DNA of 64,000 nt from Streptococcus parauberis NCFD 2020 (lineage in GTDB: Bacteria > Bacillota > Bacilli > Lactobacillales > Streptococcaceae). Within the stretch, counting starts at the first letter, position 1. Every line of letters starts with the position of its first letter. The position numbers and the translations under genes are program-made. Location: contig NZ_AEUT02000001.1 in NCBI RefSeq assembly GCF_000187935.1, forward strand, positions 1 through 64,000, written 5' to 3'. Below, in pieces: positions 7,279 through 15,525 of the stretch. A model generated the notes under the pieces. That model was not told the DNA's origin. It saw only the letters and a program-made list of their open reading frames with translations, and did not search any database.

Positions 7279-7458
7279 TTATTCTTCGCATTCAGCTTCT
7301 TCAGTTAGATATTCATCTTTCATGCAATTGATTAATTTTTCTAATAATGCCCCGTCAACTGAATAGCCAAAGGAACCTCTTGCATGGTTGTATGAAATAC
7401 GGTCATCAATTTCAGTAATTAAGTCGTTATATTTTTCTTTAAATTCCATAATTTTCAT
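7279..7458 (-). CDS. small acidic hypothetical protein, 59 aa
   Basis: ORF from ATG 7458 to TAA 7279-7281, product starting MKIMEFKEKY and ending in a very acidic tail (LTEEAECEE). A purine-rich GAAAGAGAG site precedes it; an internal ATG at 7449 is the alternative start. It follows the Rha-like gene by 27 bases in the same direction, so it probably belongs to the early leftward operon. Function unknown. Confidence 0.55.
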   Translation of the reverse strand: MKIMEFKEKYNDLITEIDDRISYNHARGSFGYSVDGALLEKLINCMKDEYLTEEAECEE

Positions 7459-7485
7459 GTTTGTTTTTTTCTCTCTTTCTTGTTC

Positions 7486-8106
7486 TCACGCGCATTCAGG
7501 CGCTTTTTTTAATGCCAATGTTTTGATATCTTGATAATCACAATCTAAGTTAATCAATGCTATTGCCATGTCTTCCAGTGCTGTGTACTGTGCCAACTCA
7601 ATTGAGTTTAAGCAGTCAATGCCAGATTGTGCGCCTCTGGTTGCTTTTAATTGCTTGCTATTCTTACCAGTGACAGCTTTTAGCAAGAGATTGTAGACAG
7701 TCGGATAAGCCATTTTAGGAGCGTGTTCCCATGTTTTGATAGCTTGATTGAGTGTTTTTCGTTTAGGTGCTTCAAGAGTTCGCTGTAATTTGATTTGAGT
7801 GAGTTCATCTCTCATTTCAAAGAATGCTTTTACAAGATTTTCCTTAAAGGTTGCAACTTGGTCGGTATTCTTTAAAAATGTAATCAGCAAGGTTGCCTGC
7901 TGTTCGTTTAAGTGATAAAGCTTTTCAGGTCGTCCACGTCCGTCTAATTTACGCATTTTAAATGCGATTATTCCAAAACGTTCTAACCTAGCTTTGTGTT
8001 TTCTGATATGTTCTTGTATTGCATGATGACTAATACCAGCACAATCAGCAATGATACTTGATAGTGTGTAGGGTTCTTTTGCCCCGTCTAAATAAACTAG
8101 TTCCAT
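7486..8106 (-). CDS. Rha/antirepressor-type phage regulatory protein
   Basis: A 206-residue phage-type regulator. The N-terminal part (about 10-90) has an HTH-like stretch (LSSIIADCAGISHHAIQEHI) and then GRPEKLYHLNEQQATLLITF, a signature I associate with the Rha family. The C-terminal half is helical and may be a separate antirepressor domain. It lies 11 bases after the Cro-like gene under the same promoter. In islands such proteins adjust the lysogenic switch or sense helper phage; that role here is inferred from position. SD AAAGGAAA. Confidence 0.7.
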   Translation of the reverse strand: MELVYLDGAKEPYTLSSIIADCAGISHHAIQEHIRKHKARLERFGIIAFKMRKLDGRGRPEKLYHLNEQQATLLITFLKNTDQVATFKENLVKAFFEMRDELTQIKLQRTLEAPKRKTLNQAIKTWEHAPKMAYPTVYNLLLKAVTGKNSKQLKATRGAQSGIDCLNSIELAQYTALEDMAIALINLDCDYQDIKTLALKKAPECA

Positions 8107-8117
8107 ATGTTTCCTTT

Positions 8118-8303
8118 CTAGTCTTCAATTAAGAAATTCATAACATTAGCAAAAATTTTTCTAGGTGCGTCATAATCGCCCTGCTCAATCTTTTTAAGAG
8201 TTCGAGAAGTTACGTTTAAACGGTTAGCTGTTTCGGTTTTAGTTAGATTTAACCGTCCTCGTTTTACTCTGACTTTTTCAGCGTGTTCAATAGTAATAAG
8301 CAT
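8118..8303 (-). CDS. Cro-like HTH protein
   Basis: A 61-residue single-domain XRE-type DNA-binding protein; the HTH is at about 18-42 (LTKTETANRLNVTSRTLKKIEQG). It is read away from the CI-like repressor gene across a shared operator region and has a very strong SD (AAGGAGGTGA). This is the arrangement of a cro gene in a phage-type switch. It would repress or modulate the repressor promoter and open the leftward operon. No dimerisation domain is present beyond the HTH. Confidence 0.8.
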   Translation of the reverse strand: MLITIEHAEKVRVKRGRLNLTKTETANRLNVTSRTLKKIEQGDYDAPRKIFANVMNFLIED

Positions 8304-8324
8304 TTGTTCACCTCCTTTTTAGAT

Positions 8325-8445
8325 GAGCACTAAAAGTGCGCCTTATTTCTATACTTTGTATTTTAGCGCAAAAAAAGTGCTCTGTCAAGGAGAAAAAAAT
8401 GATTTTTTTAAAAAGTGAGCACTAAAAGTGCTCATATGTTATAAT
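8325..8445. promoter_or_regulatory. divergent switch region with three operators and two promoters
   Basis: Three related 17-mers: 8325-8341 (one base off a perfect palindrome), 8366-8382 (one good half-site) and 8417-8433 (perfect palindrome GAGCACTAAAAGTGCTC). The leftward promoter has a perfect TTGACA (8383-8388, minus strand) and TAAAAT (8360-8365) with exactly 17 bases between, and that spacer is operator 2. The rightward repressor promoter has TATAAT at 8440-8445, with operator 3 covering its -35 zone. Binding at 2 would close the Cro operon, and binding at 3 would autoregulate the repressor. Confidence 0.75.
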
Positions 8446-8473
8446 ATCTATTATTAGGAGGTGAATCTATACT

Positions 8474-9025
8474 TTGAATAACATAAAATTACTACGCGAG
8501 GAATTAGGACACTCTCAAAGTAAATTAATAGAAGAAATTGCTAAGCCACCTTATAATTTAAAAATTTCTAGAAGAACACTTCAATATTGGGAAAGTGGCG
8601 AAAGAGATATAAAATTAGATAAAGCTGAAAAGTTAGCTGATTATTTTGGTGTCCAATTACCTTATTTATTGGGTTGGTCTGATATAAGAACAATGGAAAA
8701 AGAAATTGATCAAATGATTAATGACTTCGATACGGATTTTTTAAATTTCTTAAAATATCATGATTTGTATTTGTCGGACGAACAAATAAAAATAGTTACT
8801 AACACAATGTATTCAATGTCTAATATTAATAATCTTTATTTGAGCACCTTTGTACGTAACGGTGATATAAGTGGTATGTCAGCAAACCGGAAAATGTTTT
8901 TTTCAAAATTATTTGAATATAGCACACATTGGCAACTTAACTTTGACGGTGTGAAGCGCATGAGTGAAATGAGCTTAAAATTTTCAAATACCAAAAATGA
9001 CAACTCAACTCCACCCGAAGACTAA
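8474..9025 (+). CDS. CI-like repressor of the island
   Basis: A 183-residue protein with an N-terminal XRE HTH (about 1-68; RTLQYWESGERDIKLDKAEKLA is typical). The C-terminal half is helical and lacks the Ser/Lys peptidase signature of LexA/CI repressors, so SOS self-cleavage is not expected. Release may instead need an antirepressor or helper-phage protein, as in known phage-inducible islands. The start is TTG at 8474, preceded by AGGAGGTGA at 8456-8464, and no ATG is nearby. It is transcribed from the promoter overlapped by operator 3. Confidence 0.8.
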   Translation: MNNIKLLREELGHSQSKLIEEIAKPPYNLKISRRTLQYWESGERDIKLDKAEKLADYFGVQLPYLLGWSDIRTMEKEIDQMINDFDTDFLNFLKYHDLYLSDEQIKIVTNTMYSMSNINNLYLSTFVRNGDISGMSANRKMFFSKLFEYSTHWQLNFDGVKRMSEMSLKFSNTKNDNSTPPED

Positions 9026-9090
9026 CCACGCGCCAACAACCCTACATTTTCCTACATTTCAGTAACGCCAATTACTGACTTTACCTATCT

Positions 9091-9116
9091 AATTCCTTTA
9101 CTTGCTTGTGGGTGGT
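9091..9116 (+). repeat. copy 2 of a 26-base dispersed direct repeat, upstream of int
   Basis: Second copy of the sequence at 7174-7199, with 3 mismatches. It lies in the leader of the integrase gene, in the same orientation. It could be a regulator-binding or RNA element shared by both transcripts. Confidence 0.6.
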
Positions 9117-9132
9117 TAGAAGAGGTAAGAAC

Positions 9133-10278
9133 ATGAAAATAACAGAATACAAAAAGAAAAACAGTACAACCGTGTACCGTGCTAACATTTATTTAGGTGT
9201 TGACCATATCACTGGTAAGAAAGTCAAGACTAGTGTAACTGGTCGGACTAAGAAAGAAGTTAAAATAAGAATTAAAGAAGCTCAACATAATTTTAAAACC
9301 AATGGTCATACAGTGACAAAGGCTGTACCAGTGGAAAATTATAAAGAACTTGCTGAACTGTGGTTAAAAAGTTATGAAATGACCGTAAAGCCTCAAACGT
9401 TCATAGCAACTAAGAGAATGATACATAATCACTTGATACCAGTATTCGGGGATATTAAACTTGATAAACTGTCAGTAAGTTATATTCAAGGTCATATCAA
9501 TGAACTATCAAAAGAGTTTGTCCATTTTGGTACTGTTCATTCAATTAATAAACGCGTTTTGCAATATGGGGTGTCGTTGCAATTAATTCCGTTCAATCCT
9601 GCGCGTGATGTCATACTCCCTAAAGCGGTCAAACCAGATAATAAAGCAATTAAGTTTATAGATTATGATGATTTAAAAGCTTTAATGTCTTATATGGAAA
9701 AACTATCTAATAAAAAATATAGTTATTATTTTGATTATGTACTTTATAACATACTGTTGGCCACTGGTTGCCGTTTTGGGGAAGCTATTGCCCTTACGTG
9801 GTCAGATATTGACTTTGAGAATGCCACAATTGACATTAATAAAAATTATAATCGTTTAGTTGATATCGTAGGTACGCCAAAGAGTAAAGCGGGTTACCGT
9901 GTTATCAGCATTGACCAAAAGACTGTTAATCTGTTACGATTGTACAAGAATAGACAAAGACAATTGTTTTCTGAGGTAGGAGGGGAAGCTCCTAAGGTTG
10001 TTTTTGCAACTCCTACAAGGAAGTATCAAAACACGGCTATACGTCAAGGCTCTTTAGATAGACGGCTTAAAGAGATTGGTTGCCCTAGATTTACTTTCCA
10101 CGCTTTCCGTCACACTCATGCTAGCTTATTATTGAATGCTGGTATCAGTTACAAAGAATTACAGTATCGGTTAGGACATGCAACTTTGGCCATGACTATG
10201 GATATATATAGCCACTTATCCAAAGATAAAGAAAAAGAAGCTGTTTCATATTATGAAAAAGCAATAAACAGCCTCTAG
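9133..10278 (+). CDS. int: tyrosine recombinase integrase of the island
   Basis: A 381-residue phage-type integrase. An N-terminal AP2-like arm-binding region (about 1-55) and a SAM-like core-binding domain (about 68-160) precede the catalytic domain, with R214 (ATGCRFGEA), Lys at about 250-252, H323-x-x-R326, H349 and nucleophile Y359 all present, so it should be active. The ATG at 9133 is chosen over the longer frame from 9106 because AGAGGT lies 6 bases before it. It catalyses integration and excision. The att core should lie just 3' of the gene, where GAACTAAAAG/GAACTAAT repeats resemble arm sites. Confidence 0.92.
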   Translation: MKITEYKKKNSTTVYRANIYLGVDHITGKKVKTSVTGRTKKEVKIRIKEAQHNFKTNGHTVTKAVPVENYKELAELWLKSYEMTVKPQTFIATKRMIHNHLIPVFGDIKLDKLSVSYIQGHINELSKEFVHFGTVHSINKRVLQYGVSLQLIPFNPARDVILPKAVKPDNKAIKFIDYDDLKALMSYMEKLSNKKYSYYFDYVLYNILLATGCRFGEAIALTWSDIDFENATIDINKNYNRLVDIVGTPKSKAGYRVISIDQKTVNLLRLYKNRQRQLFSEVGGEAPKVVFATPTRKYQNTAIRQGSLDRRLKEIGCPRFTFHAFRHTHASLLLNAGISYKELQYRLGHATLAMTMDIYSHLSKDKEKEAVSYYEKAINSL

Positions 10279-10340
10279 GTGAACTAAAAGGCGAACTAAT
10301 TTTTAAATTTACATTTTACAATAGTCACAAAGGCTATTAA

Positions 10341-10351
10341 ATCAACACTTA
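10341..10351. other. candidate right attachment core (attR)
   Basis: ATCAACACTTA, identical to 521-531, 62 bases after the integrase stop and 21 bases before the DUF2829 gene. The position relative to int is right for an att core, but the length is marginal. Confidence 0.27.
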
Positions 10352-10372
10352 AGCAAAGTAAGGAATTAAAAT

Positions 10373-10609
10373 ATGACATTTGAAGAGATTTTACCTGGAT
10401 TAAAAGCTAAGAAAAAATATGTGAGAACTGGTTGGGGCGGTGCTGAAAATTATGTTCAGTTATTCGATTCTATAGAACAAAATGGACATGCTTTAGAGGT
10501 GACACCTTATTTCCTAATCAATGTATCAGGAGATGGTGAAGGTTTCTCAATGTGGGCGCCAACGCCGTGTGATGTCTTAGCCGAAGATTGGATTGAAGTG
10601 AATGACTAA
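10373..10609 (+). CDS. DUF2829 (Tad2-like) small protein
   Basis: A 78-residue protein with the family pattern MTFEEILPGLK, then a Gly/Trp turn (TGWGGAEN), a hydrophobic strand (PYFLIN) and a C-terminal WAPTPCDVLAEDW. DUF2829 is common in phages and plasmids, and I recall that the Thoeris anti-defence protein Tad2 belongs to this fold and binds cyclic signal nucleotides. Whether this copy binds anything is untested. It overlaps the SDR gene by 8 bases, so it is co-expressed with a chromosomal gene rather than with the island, although it lies right at the junction. Confidence 0.75.
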   Translation: MTFEEILPGLKAKKKYVRTGWGGAENYVQLFDSIEQNGHALEVTPYFLINVSGDGEGFSMWAPTPCDVLAEDWIEVND

Positions 10610-11300
10610 ATCTGTTTTAGTAACGGGTGTCTCGTCTGGTATTGGACTTGCCCAAGCTCAGGCTTTTTTAAAGCTTGGTTATACTGTTTATGGTCTTGAT
10701 CTAGCTGATGAACCTAAATTGATAGGTAATTTTCATTTTTATCAGGCTGACATTAGTCAGGATTGCCAGGCAATTTTTGAAGAGATTGGGACAATTGATA
10801 TCCTGTGCAACACAGCTGGTGTTTTGGATGCATACTTGCCCTTGCTTGATATCAGTCAAGACCAGTTTACAAGGGTCATGAACGTCAACTTTTTTGGGGC
10901 TGTTCGAACCACTTCCTTTTTTCTTGGCAAAATGCGAGCGCAGCAATCCGGCATTATCATAAACATGTGTTCCATTGCTAGTTTTATGGCTGGTGGTGGC
11001 GGTGCTGCTTATACAGCTAGTAAACATGCTCTTGCTGGGTTCACGAGACAATTAGCTTTGGACTATGCCAAGGCAGGTATTTCCGTTTTTGGGATTGCAC
11101 CTGGGGCAGTTAAAACAGAAATGACAGCCAGTGATTTTGAGCCAGGAGGCATGGCTGATTGGGTTGCTCAAGAAACACCAATTGGCCGATGGTTGGAGGC
11201 TGATGAAGTGGCAGATTTAACTCTCTACTTAGCAAGTGGAAATGCATCAGGCTTACAAGGTGAAATTGTCAAAATTGACGGTGGATGGAGTTTGAAGTAA
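10602..11300 (+). CDS. short-chain dehydrogenase/reductase (FabG-like)
   Basis: A 232-residue classical SDR. TGVSSGIG at 8-15 binds the dinucleotide, NTAG lies near residue 70, Ser of MCSIAS and the YTASK catalytic pair follow, and the C-terminus ends with the usual IDGGWS. It lacks features that would fix the substrate; annotation as 3-oxoacyl-ACP reductase is customary, but fatty acid synthesis uses another fabG. It overlaps the DUF2829 gene and is followed without a gap by a truncated acetyltransferase frame. Confidence 0.85.
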   Translation: MTKSVLVTGVSSGIGLAQAQAFLKLGYTVYGLDLADEPKLIGNFHFYQADISQDCQAIFEEIGTIDILCNTAGVLDAYLPLLDISQDQFTRVMNVNFFGAVRTTSFFLGKMRAQQSGIIINMCSIASFMAGGGGAAYTASKHALAGFTRQLALDYAKAGISVFGIAPGAVKTEMTASDFEPGGMADWVAQETPIGRWLEADEVADLTLYLASGNASGLQGEIVKIDGGWSLK

Positions 11301-11465
11301 ATGCAAATTAGACCAGAAAGAAAAAGTGATGAACAAGCTATTCAGACTTTAATTAATGAATCGTTTGCGACTGCTGAACATGCTGATGGCAATGAGGCAG
11401 AATTAGTCCGGGCTTTGAGAGCTGGTTCATCTTATGTTCCAGAGTTAACACTTATTTTGGAATGA
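11301..11465 (+). pseudogene. truncated GNAT acetyltransferase (N-terminal remnant)
   Basis: A 54-codon frame begins directly after the SDR stop (MQIRPERKSDEQAIQTLIN, then FATAEHADGNEAELVRALR). This is the characteristic N-terminus of a YhbS-like GNAT N-acetyltransferase of about 165 residues. It stops at TGA 11463-11465 after PELTLILE, before the acetyl-CoA-binding part, and the next gene starts 20 bases later. The remaining two thirds are deleted, so no enzyme can be made. Confidence 0.65.
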
Positions 11466-11485
11466 TTGATTAAGAAGGAGAAATA

Positions 11486-12448
11486 ATGAAATTAGCTATA
11501 TTAGGTACAGGTAAAATTGTTGAAGAAGCCTTACCTGTATTACAAGAAACAAAAGGTATTGTTCTCAAAGCCATCCTTTCTACGCCAAGAAGTATTGAGA
11601 AGGCTGAGCAACTAGCGGAAGACTTTGGAATAGAAGAAGCTACTAGTGATTTCCAGGAGTTGCTAAATAATTCTTCAATAGATTCTGTCTATGTCGCAAC
11701 ACCAAACCATTTGCATTATGACATGGCTAAGAAGGCTTTGCTTATGGGCAAACATGTTATTTGTGAAAAACCGTTTACCTTAACGATGTCTGAGTTTGAG
11801 GATCTTCGTCAGATTGCTCAGGATAAAAAATTGATTTTGTTGGAAGCAATTACTAACCAGTACTTGGAAAATTTTGCTTACATTAAAGAAAATTTAGACC
11901 AACTTGGGGAAATCAAGATTGTTGAATGTAATTATTCTCAATATTCCTCACGTTATGATGCTTTCAAAGTTGGAAAAATTGCGCCAGCATTTGACCCTGA
12001 AAAAGGGGGAGGAGCCTTGCGTGATTTGAATGTCTATAATATCCATATTGTGGTCGGGTTATTTGGACAGCCCAAAAATGTAAATTACATGCCAAATATT
12101 GAACGAAATATTGATACCTCTGGGATACTTCTGTTAGACTATGGACAGTTTAAGGTAGCTTGTATTGGTGCTAAAGATTGTAGTGCTGAAATCAAGTCAA
12201 CAATCCAAGGAAATAAAGGTTCAATAAGTATTTTAGGAGCAACAAATACAGTTCCCAAAGTAGCGTTGACGTTGAATGGTCAGGAAGAAGAAATCATTGA
12301 TCAGAACCAAGGTAATCACCGTATGGTAGCTGAGTTTAAAGCTTTTGAAGAGATTATTAGTGGTAAAGACTTTGATAGAGCAAATCAAGCTTTAGAGCAC
12401 AGTCAAATAGTTATGGCAGTCTTAGATCAAGCAGCAAAACAAATCTAA
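11486..12448 (+). CDS. Gfo/Idh/MocA family oxidoreductase
   Basis: A 320-residue NAD(P)-dependent oxidoreductase. The N-terminal Rossmann fold starts ILGTGKI (4-10), the catalytic-site motif EKP occurs at about 94-96, and the second half is the mixed alpha/beta substrate domain. The substrate is probably a sugar or polyol derivative and cannot be read from sequence. SD AGAAGGAG precedes the ATG; a terminator follows within 5 bases. Confidence 0.85.
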   Translation: MKLAILGTGKIVEEALPVLQETKGIVLKAILSTPRSIEKAEQLAEDFGIEEATSDFQELLNNSSIDSVYVATPNHLHYDMAKKALLMGKHVICEKPFTLTMSEFEDLRQIAQDKKLILLEAITNQYLENFAYIKENLDQLGEIKIVECNYSQYSSRYDAFKVGKIAPAFDPEKGGGALRDLNVYNIHIVVGLFGQPKNVNYMPNIERNIDTSGILLLDYGQFKVACIGAKDCSAEIKSTIQGNKGSISILGATNTVPKVALTLNGQEEEIIDQNQGNHRMVAEFKAFEEIISGKDFDRANQALEHSQIVMAVLDQAAKQI

Positions 12449-12451
12449 AAA

Positions 12452-12484
12452 AGAGGGAGTTAGTTAGTCTAACTCCCTCTTTAT
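12452..12484 (+). terminator. terminator after the oxidoreductase gene
   Basis: AGAGGGAGTTAG pairs with CTAACTCCCTCT around a short loop, then T-rich. Confidence 0.85.
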
Positions 12485-12502
12485 GCAGTCTTTCCCATTT
12501 TA

Positions 12503-12511
12503 TGCTATAAT
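12503..12511 (+). promoter_or_regulatory. glmU promoter, extended -10
   Basis: TG-C-TATAAT without a good -35, 36 bases before the glmU start; it would drive glmU, nudF, macP and mtnN. Confidence 0.6.
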
Positions 12512-12537
12512 GAGATGATATTTGAATAATAAAATAA

Positions 12538-13929
<1,392 letters not shown>

Positions 13930-13958
13930 GTAAACTACTTGTGAAAAGGAGGAGAAGG

Positions 13959-14513
13959 ATGGAATTTGAAGAAAAGACTATTCGTCGACAAACCATATAT
14001 GAGGGAGCTATCTTTAATGTCGCAGTAGATGACGTGGAGCTTCCTAATGGCCTTGGACAAGCAAAAAGAGAACTGGTCTTTCACCGTGGAGCCGTTTCAG
14101 TTCTAGCTATTACGGATGACCAGAAGATTCTTTTGGTTAAGCAATATCGCAAAGCAATCGAGCAAATTTCCTATGAAATTCCAGCTGGTAAGTTGGAAGT
14201 TGGTGAAAATGGCTCTGAGCTTGACGCTGCAGCAAGAGAACTTGAGGAAGAGACAGGTTATCAAGGTCAATTAGAATTCATTTATGAATTCTATACAGCT
14301 ATTGGATTTTGTAATGAAAAAATCAAACTTTATTTAGCTAAACAATTAGAAAAAGTTCCTAATCCTCGTCCACAAGATGATGATGAAGTGATTGAATTGT
14401 TAGAAGTGACTTATCAAGAGGCACTTGAAATGATAAGTAATGGCAAAATTGTTGATGCAAAAACAATTTTAGCTATTCAATACTATGGATTGACTATTGG
14501 AGGTGAGATGTGA
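13959..14513 (+). CDS. nudF: Nudix hydrolase, ADP-ribose pyrophosphatase type
   Basis: Of 184 residues from the preferred ATG at 13959, which has AAGGAGG about 6 bases upstream; an in-frame GTG at 13941 gives a longer product but lies before that site. The Nudix box GKLEVGE...RELEEETGY carries two extra residues between the Glu and RE, a variation I associate with this subfamily. ADP-sugar pyrophosphatases hydrolyse ADP-ribose to AMP and ribose phosphate. Its TGA shares bases with the macP start. Confidence 0.85.
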   Translation: MEFEEKTIRRQTIYEGAIFNVAVDDVELPNGLGQAKRELVFHRGAVSVLAITDDQKILLVKQYRKAIEQISYEIPAGKLEVGENGSELDAAARELEEETGYQGQLEFIYEFYTAIGFCNEKIKLYLAKQLEKVPNPRPQDDDEVIELLEVTYQEALEMISNGKIVDAKTILAIQYYGLTIGGEM

Positions 14514-14788
14514 TGGGAAAATCATTACTAACCGATGATGTCATTGAGCGGGCTAGGCGTGGTGAGACTTTTGAAGAAGATCCTTATTTAGACTCAGACA
14601 CCAAAATTATCACATTTGCAGAAAATCAAATTAATGATGATCTTGATGATAATGTTGATAATCGAATTTATAAAAGTCGACGAATCGAGAATGCTAGAAG
14701 AGGGCAGTTTCAAGCTAAATTAAATTTAATGTTATTTGCTCTTTTAGTTCTGATAGCCATTCTTATCTTTGCCGTATTTAGACTTTAG
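14513..14788 (+). CDS. macP: MacP-like activator of a class A penicillin-binding protein
   Basis: A 91-residue protein: acidic cytoplasmic N-terminus, the conserved basic patch IYKSRRIENARRGQFQ, and one C-terminal transmembrane helix (about 69-89). It matches pneumococcal MacP in layout and, as I recall, in genomic position. That protein is phosphorylated by StkP on a Thr and activates PBP2a; a candidate Thr sits in SDTKII. The ATG at 14513 follows GGAGGTGAG with correct spacing. Confidence 0.75.
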   Translation: MGKSLLTDDVIERARRGETFEEDPYLDSDTKIITFAENQINDDLDDNVDNRIYKSRRIENARRGQFQAKLNLMLFALLVLIAILIFAVFRL

Positions 14789-14801
14789 GAGTATTATCAA
14801 A

Positions 14802-15494
14802 ATGAAAATTGGAATAATTGCTGCTATGGAAGAGGAATTAAATTCTCTTTTAGAAGCATTAACCTCTAAAACGGAGTCATCTGTTTTAGGAAACACATAT
14901 TATAGTGGTCGATTCGGTAAACACGAGCTTGTTCTTGTTCAATCTGGAATTGGTAAAGTCATGTCAGCTATGACCGTGGCTATCCTAGTTGAAAATTTTA
15001 ATGTTCAAGCTATCATTAACACTGGTTCAGCAGGCGCTGTAGCCTCTGACTTATCTATTGGAGATATTGTTGTAGCTGATAAACTTGTTTATCACGATGT
15101 TGATTTAACAGCATTTGATTATGATTTTGGGCAAATGGCTCAACAACCACTTTTTTTTGAAAGCGATCAAGAGTTTGTTGAAACCTTCCAAGCTGTTTTA
15201 GAAGAGGCTGACAACCACAGTAAAATTGGCTTGATTGCTACTGGAGACTCCTTTATTGCAGGACAAGACAAGATAGACTTGATTGTCTCGCATTTTCCTG
15301 AAGTTTTGGCAGTTGAAATGGAAGGGGCAGCAATTGCCCAAGCAGCTCACACCTCTGGTGTTCCGTTTATTGTTTTAAGGGCAATGAGTGACACAGCTGC
15401 ACATGATGCTAATATAACTTTTGATCAATTTATTATCGAGGCTGGTAAACAGTCCGCATTCACCTTATTAGCATTTTTAAACAAATTAAACTAA
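14802..15494 (+). CDS. mtnN: 5'-methylthioadenosine/S-adenosylhomocysteine nucleosidase
   Basis: A 230-residue nucleosidase that removes adenine from MTA and SAH, feeding methyl-cycle recycling and AI-2 precursor formation. Visible motifs: E12 in AAMEEE, QSGIGKV, the GSAG loop, VEMEGAA ribose-binding motif and catalytic Asp in MSDTA. The start at 14802 has TTAGGAG 9 bases upstream; the frame extends further but without a ribosome site. A terminator shared with mtsR follows. Confidence 0.95.
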   Translation: MKIGIIAAMEEELNSLLEALTSKTESSVLGNTYYSGRFGKHELVLVQSGIGKVMSAMTVAILVENFNVQAIINTGSAGAVASDLSIGDIVVADKLVYHDVDLTAFDYDFGQMAQQPLFFESDQEFVETFQAVLEEADNHSKIGLIATGDSFIAGQDKIDLIVSHFPEVLAVEMEGAAIAQAAHTSGVPFIVLRAMSDTAAHDANITFDQFIIEAGKQSAFTLLAFLNKLN

Positions 15495-15525
15495 AAAAAG
15501 ATTGGATTCATATCCAGTCTTTTTA
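15494..15525. terminator. bidirectional terminator between mtnN and mtsR
   Basis: GATTGGAT pairs with ATCCAGTC; A-rich before and T-rich after, serving both converging genes. Confidence 0.8.

Noticed and set aside
10701-11051. 116-codon minus-strand ORF within the SDR gene
   Set aside because: Shadow frame with Ser/Cys-rich random composition opposite an intact SDR.
14769-14801. Eleven-codon N-terminal extension of mtnN
   Set aside because: It lies within the macP end, has no ribosome site, and homology begins at the ATG at 14802.
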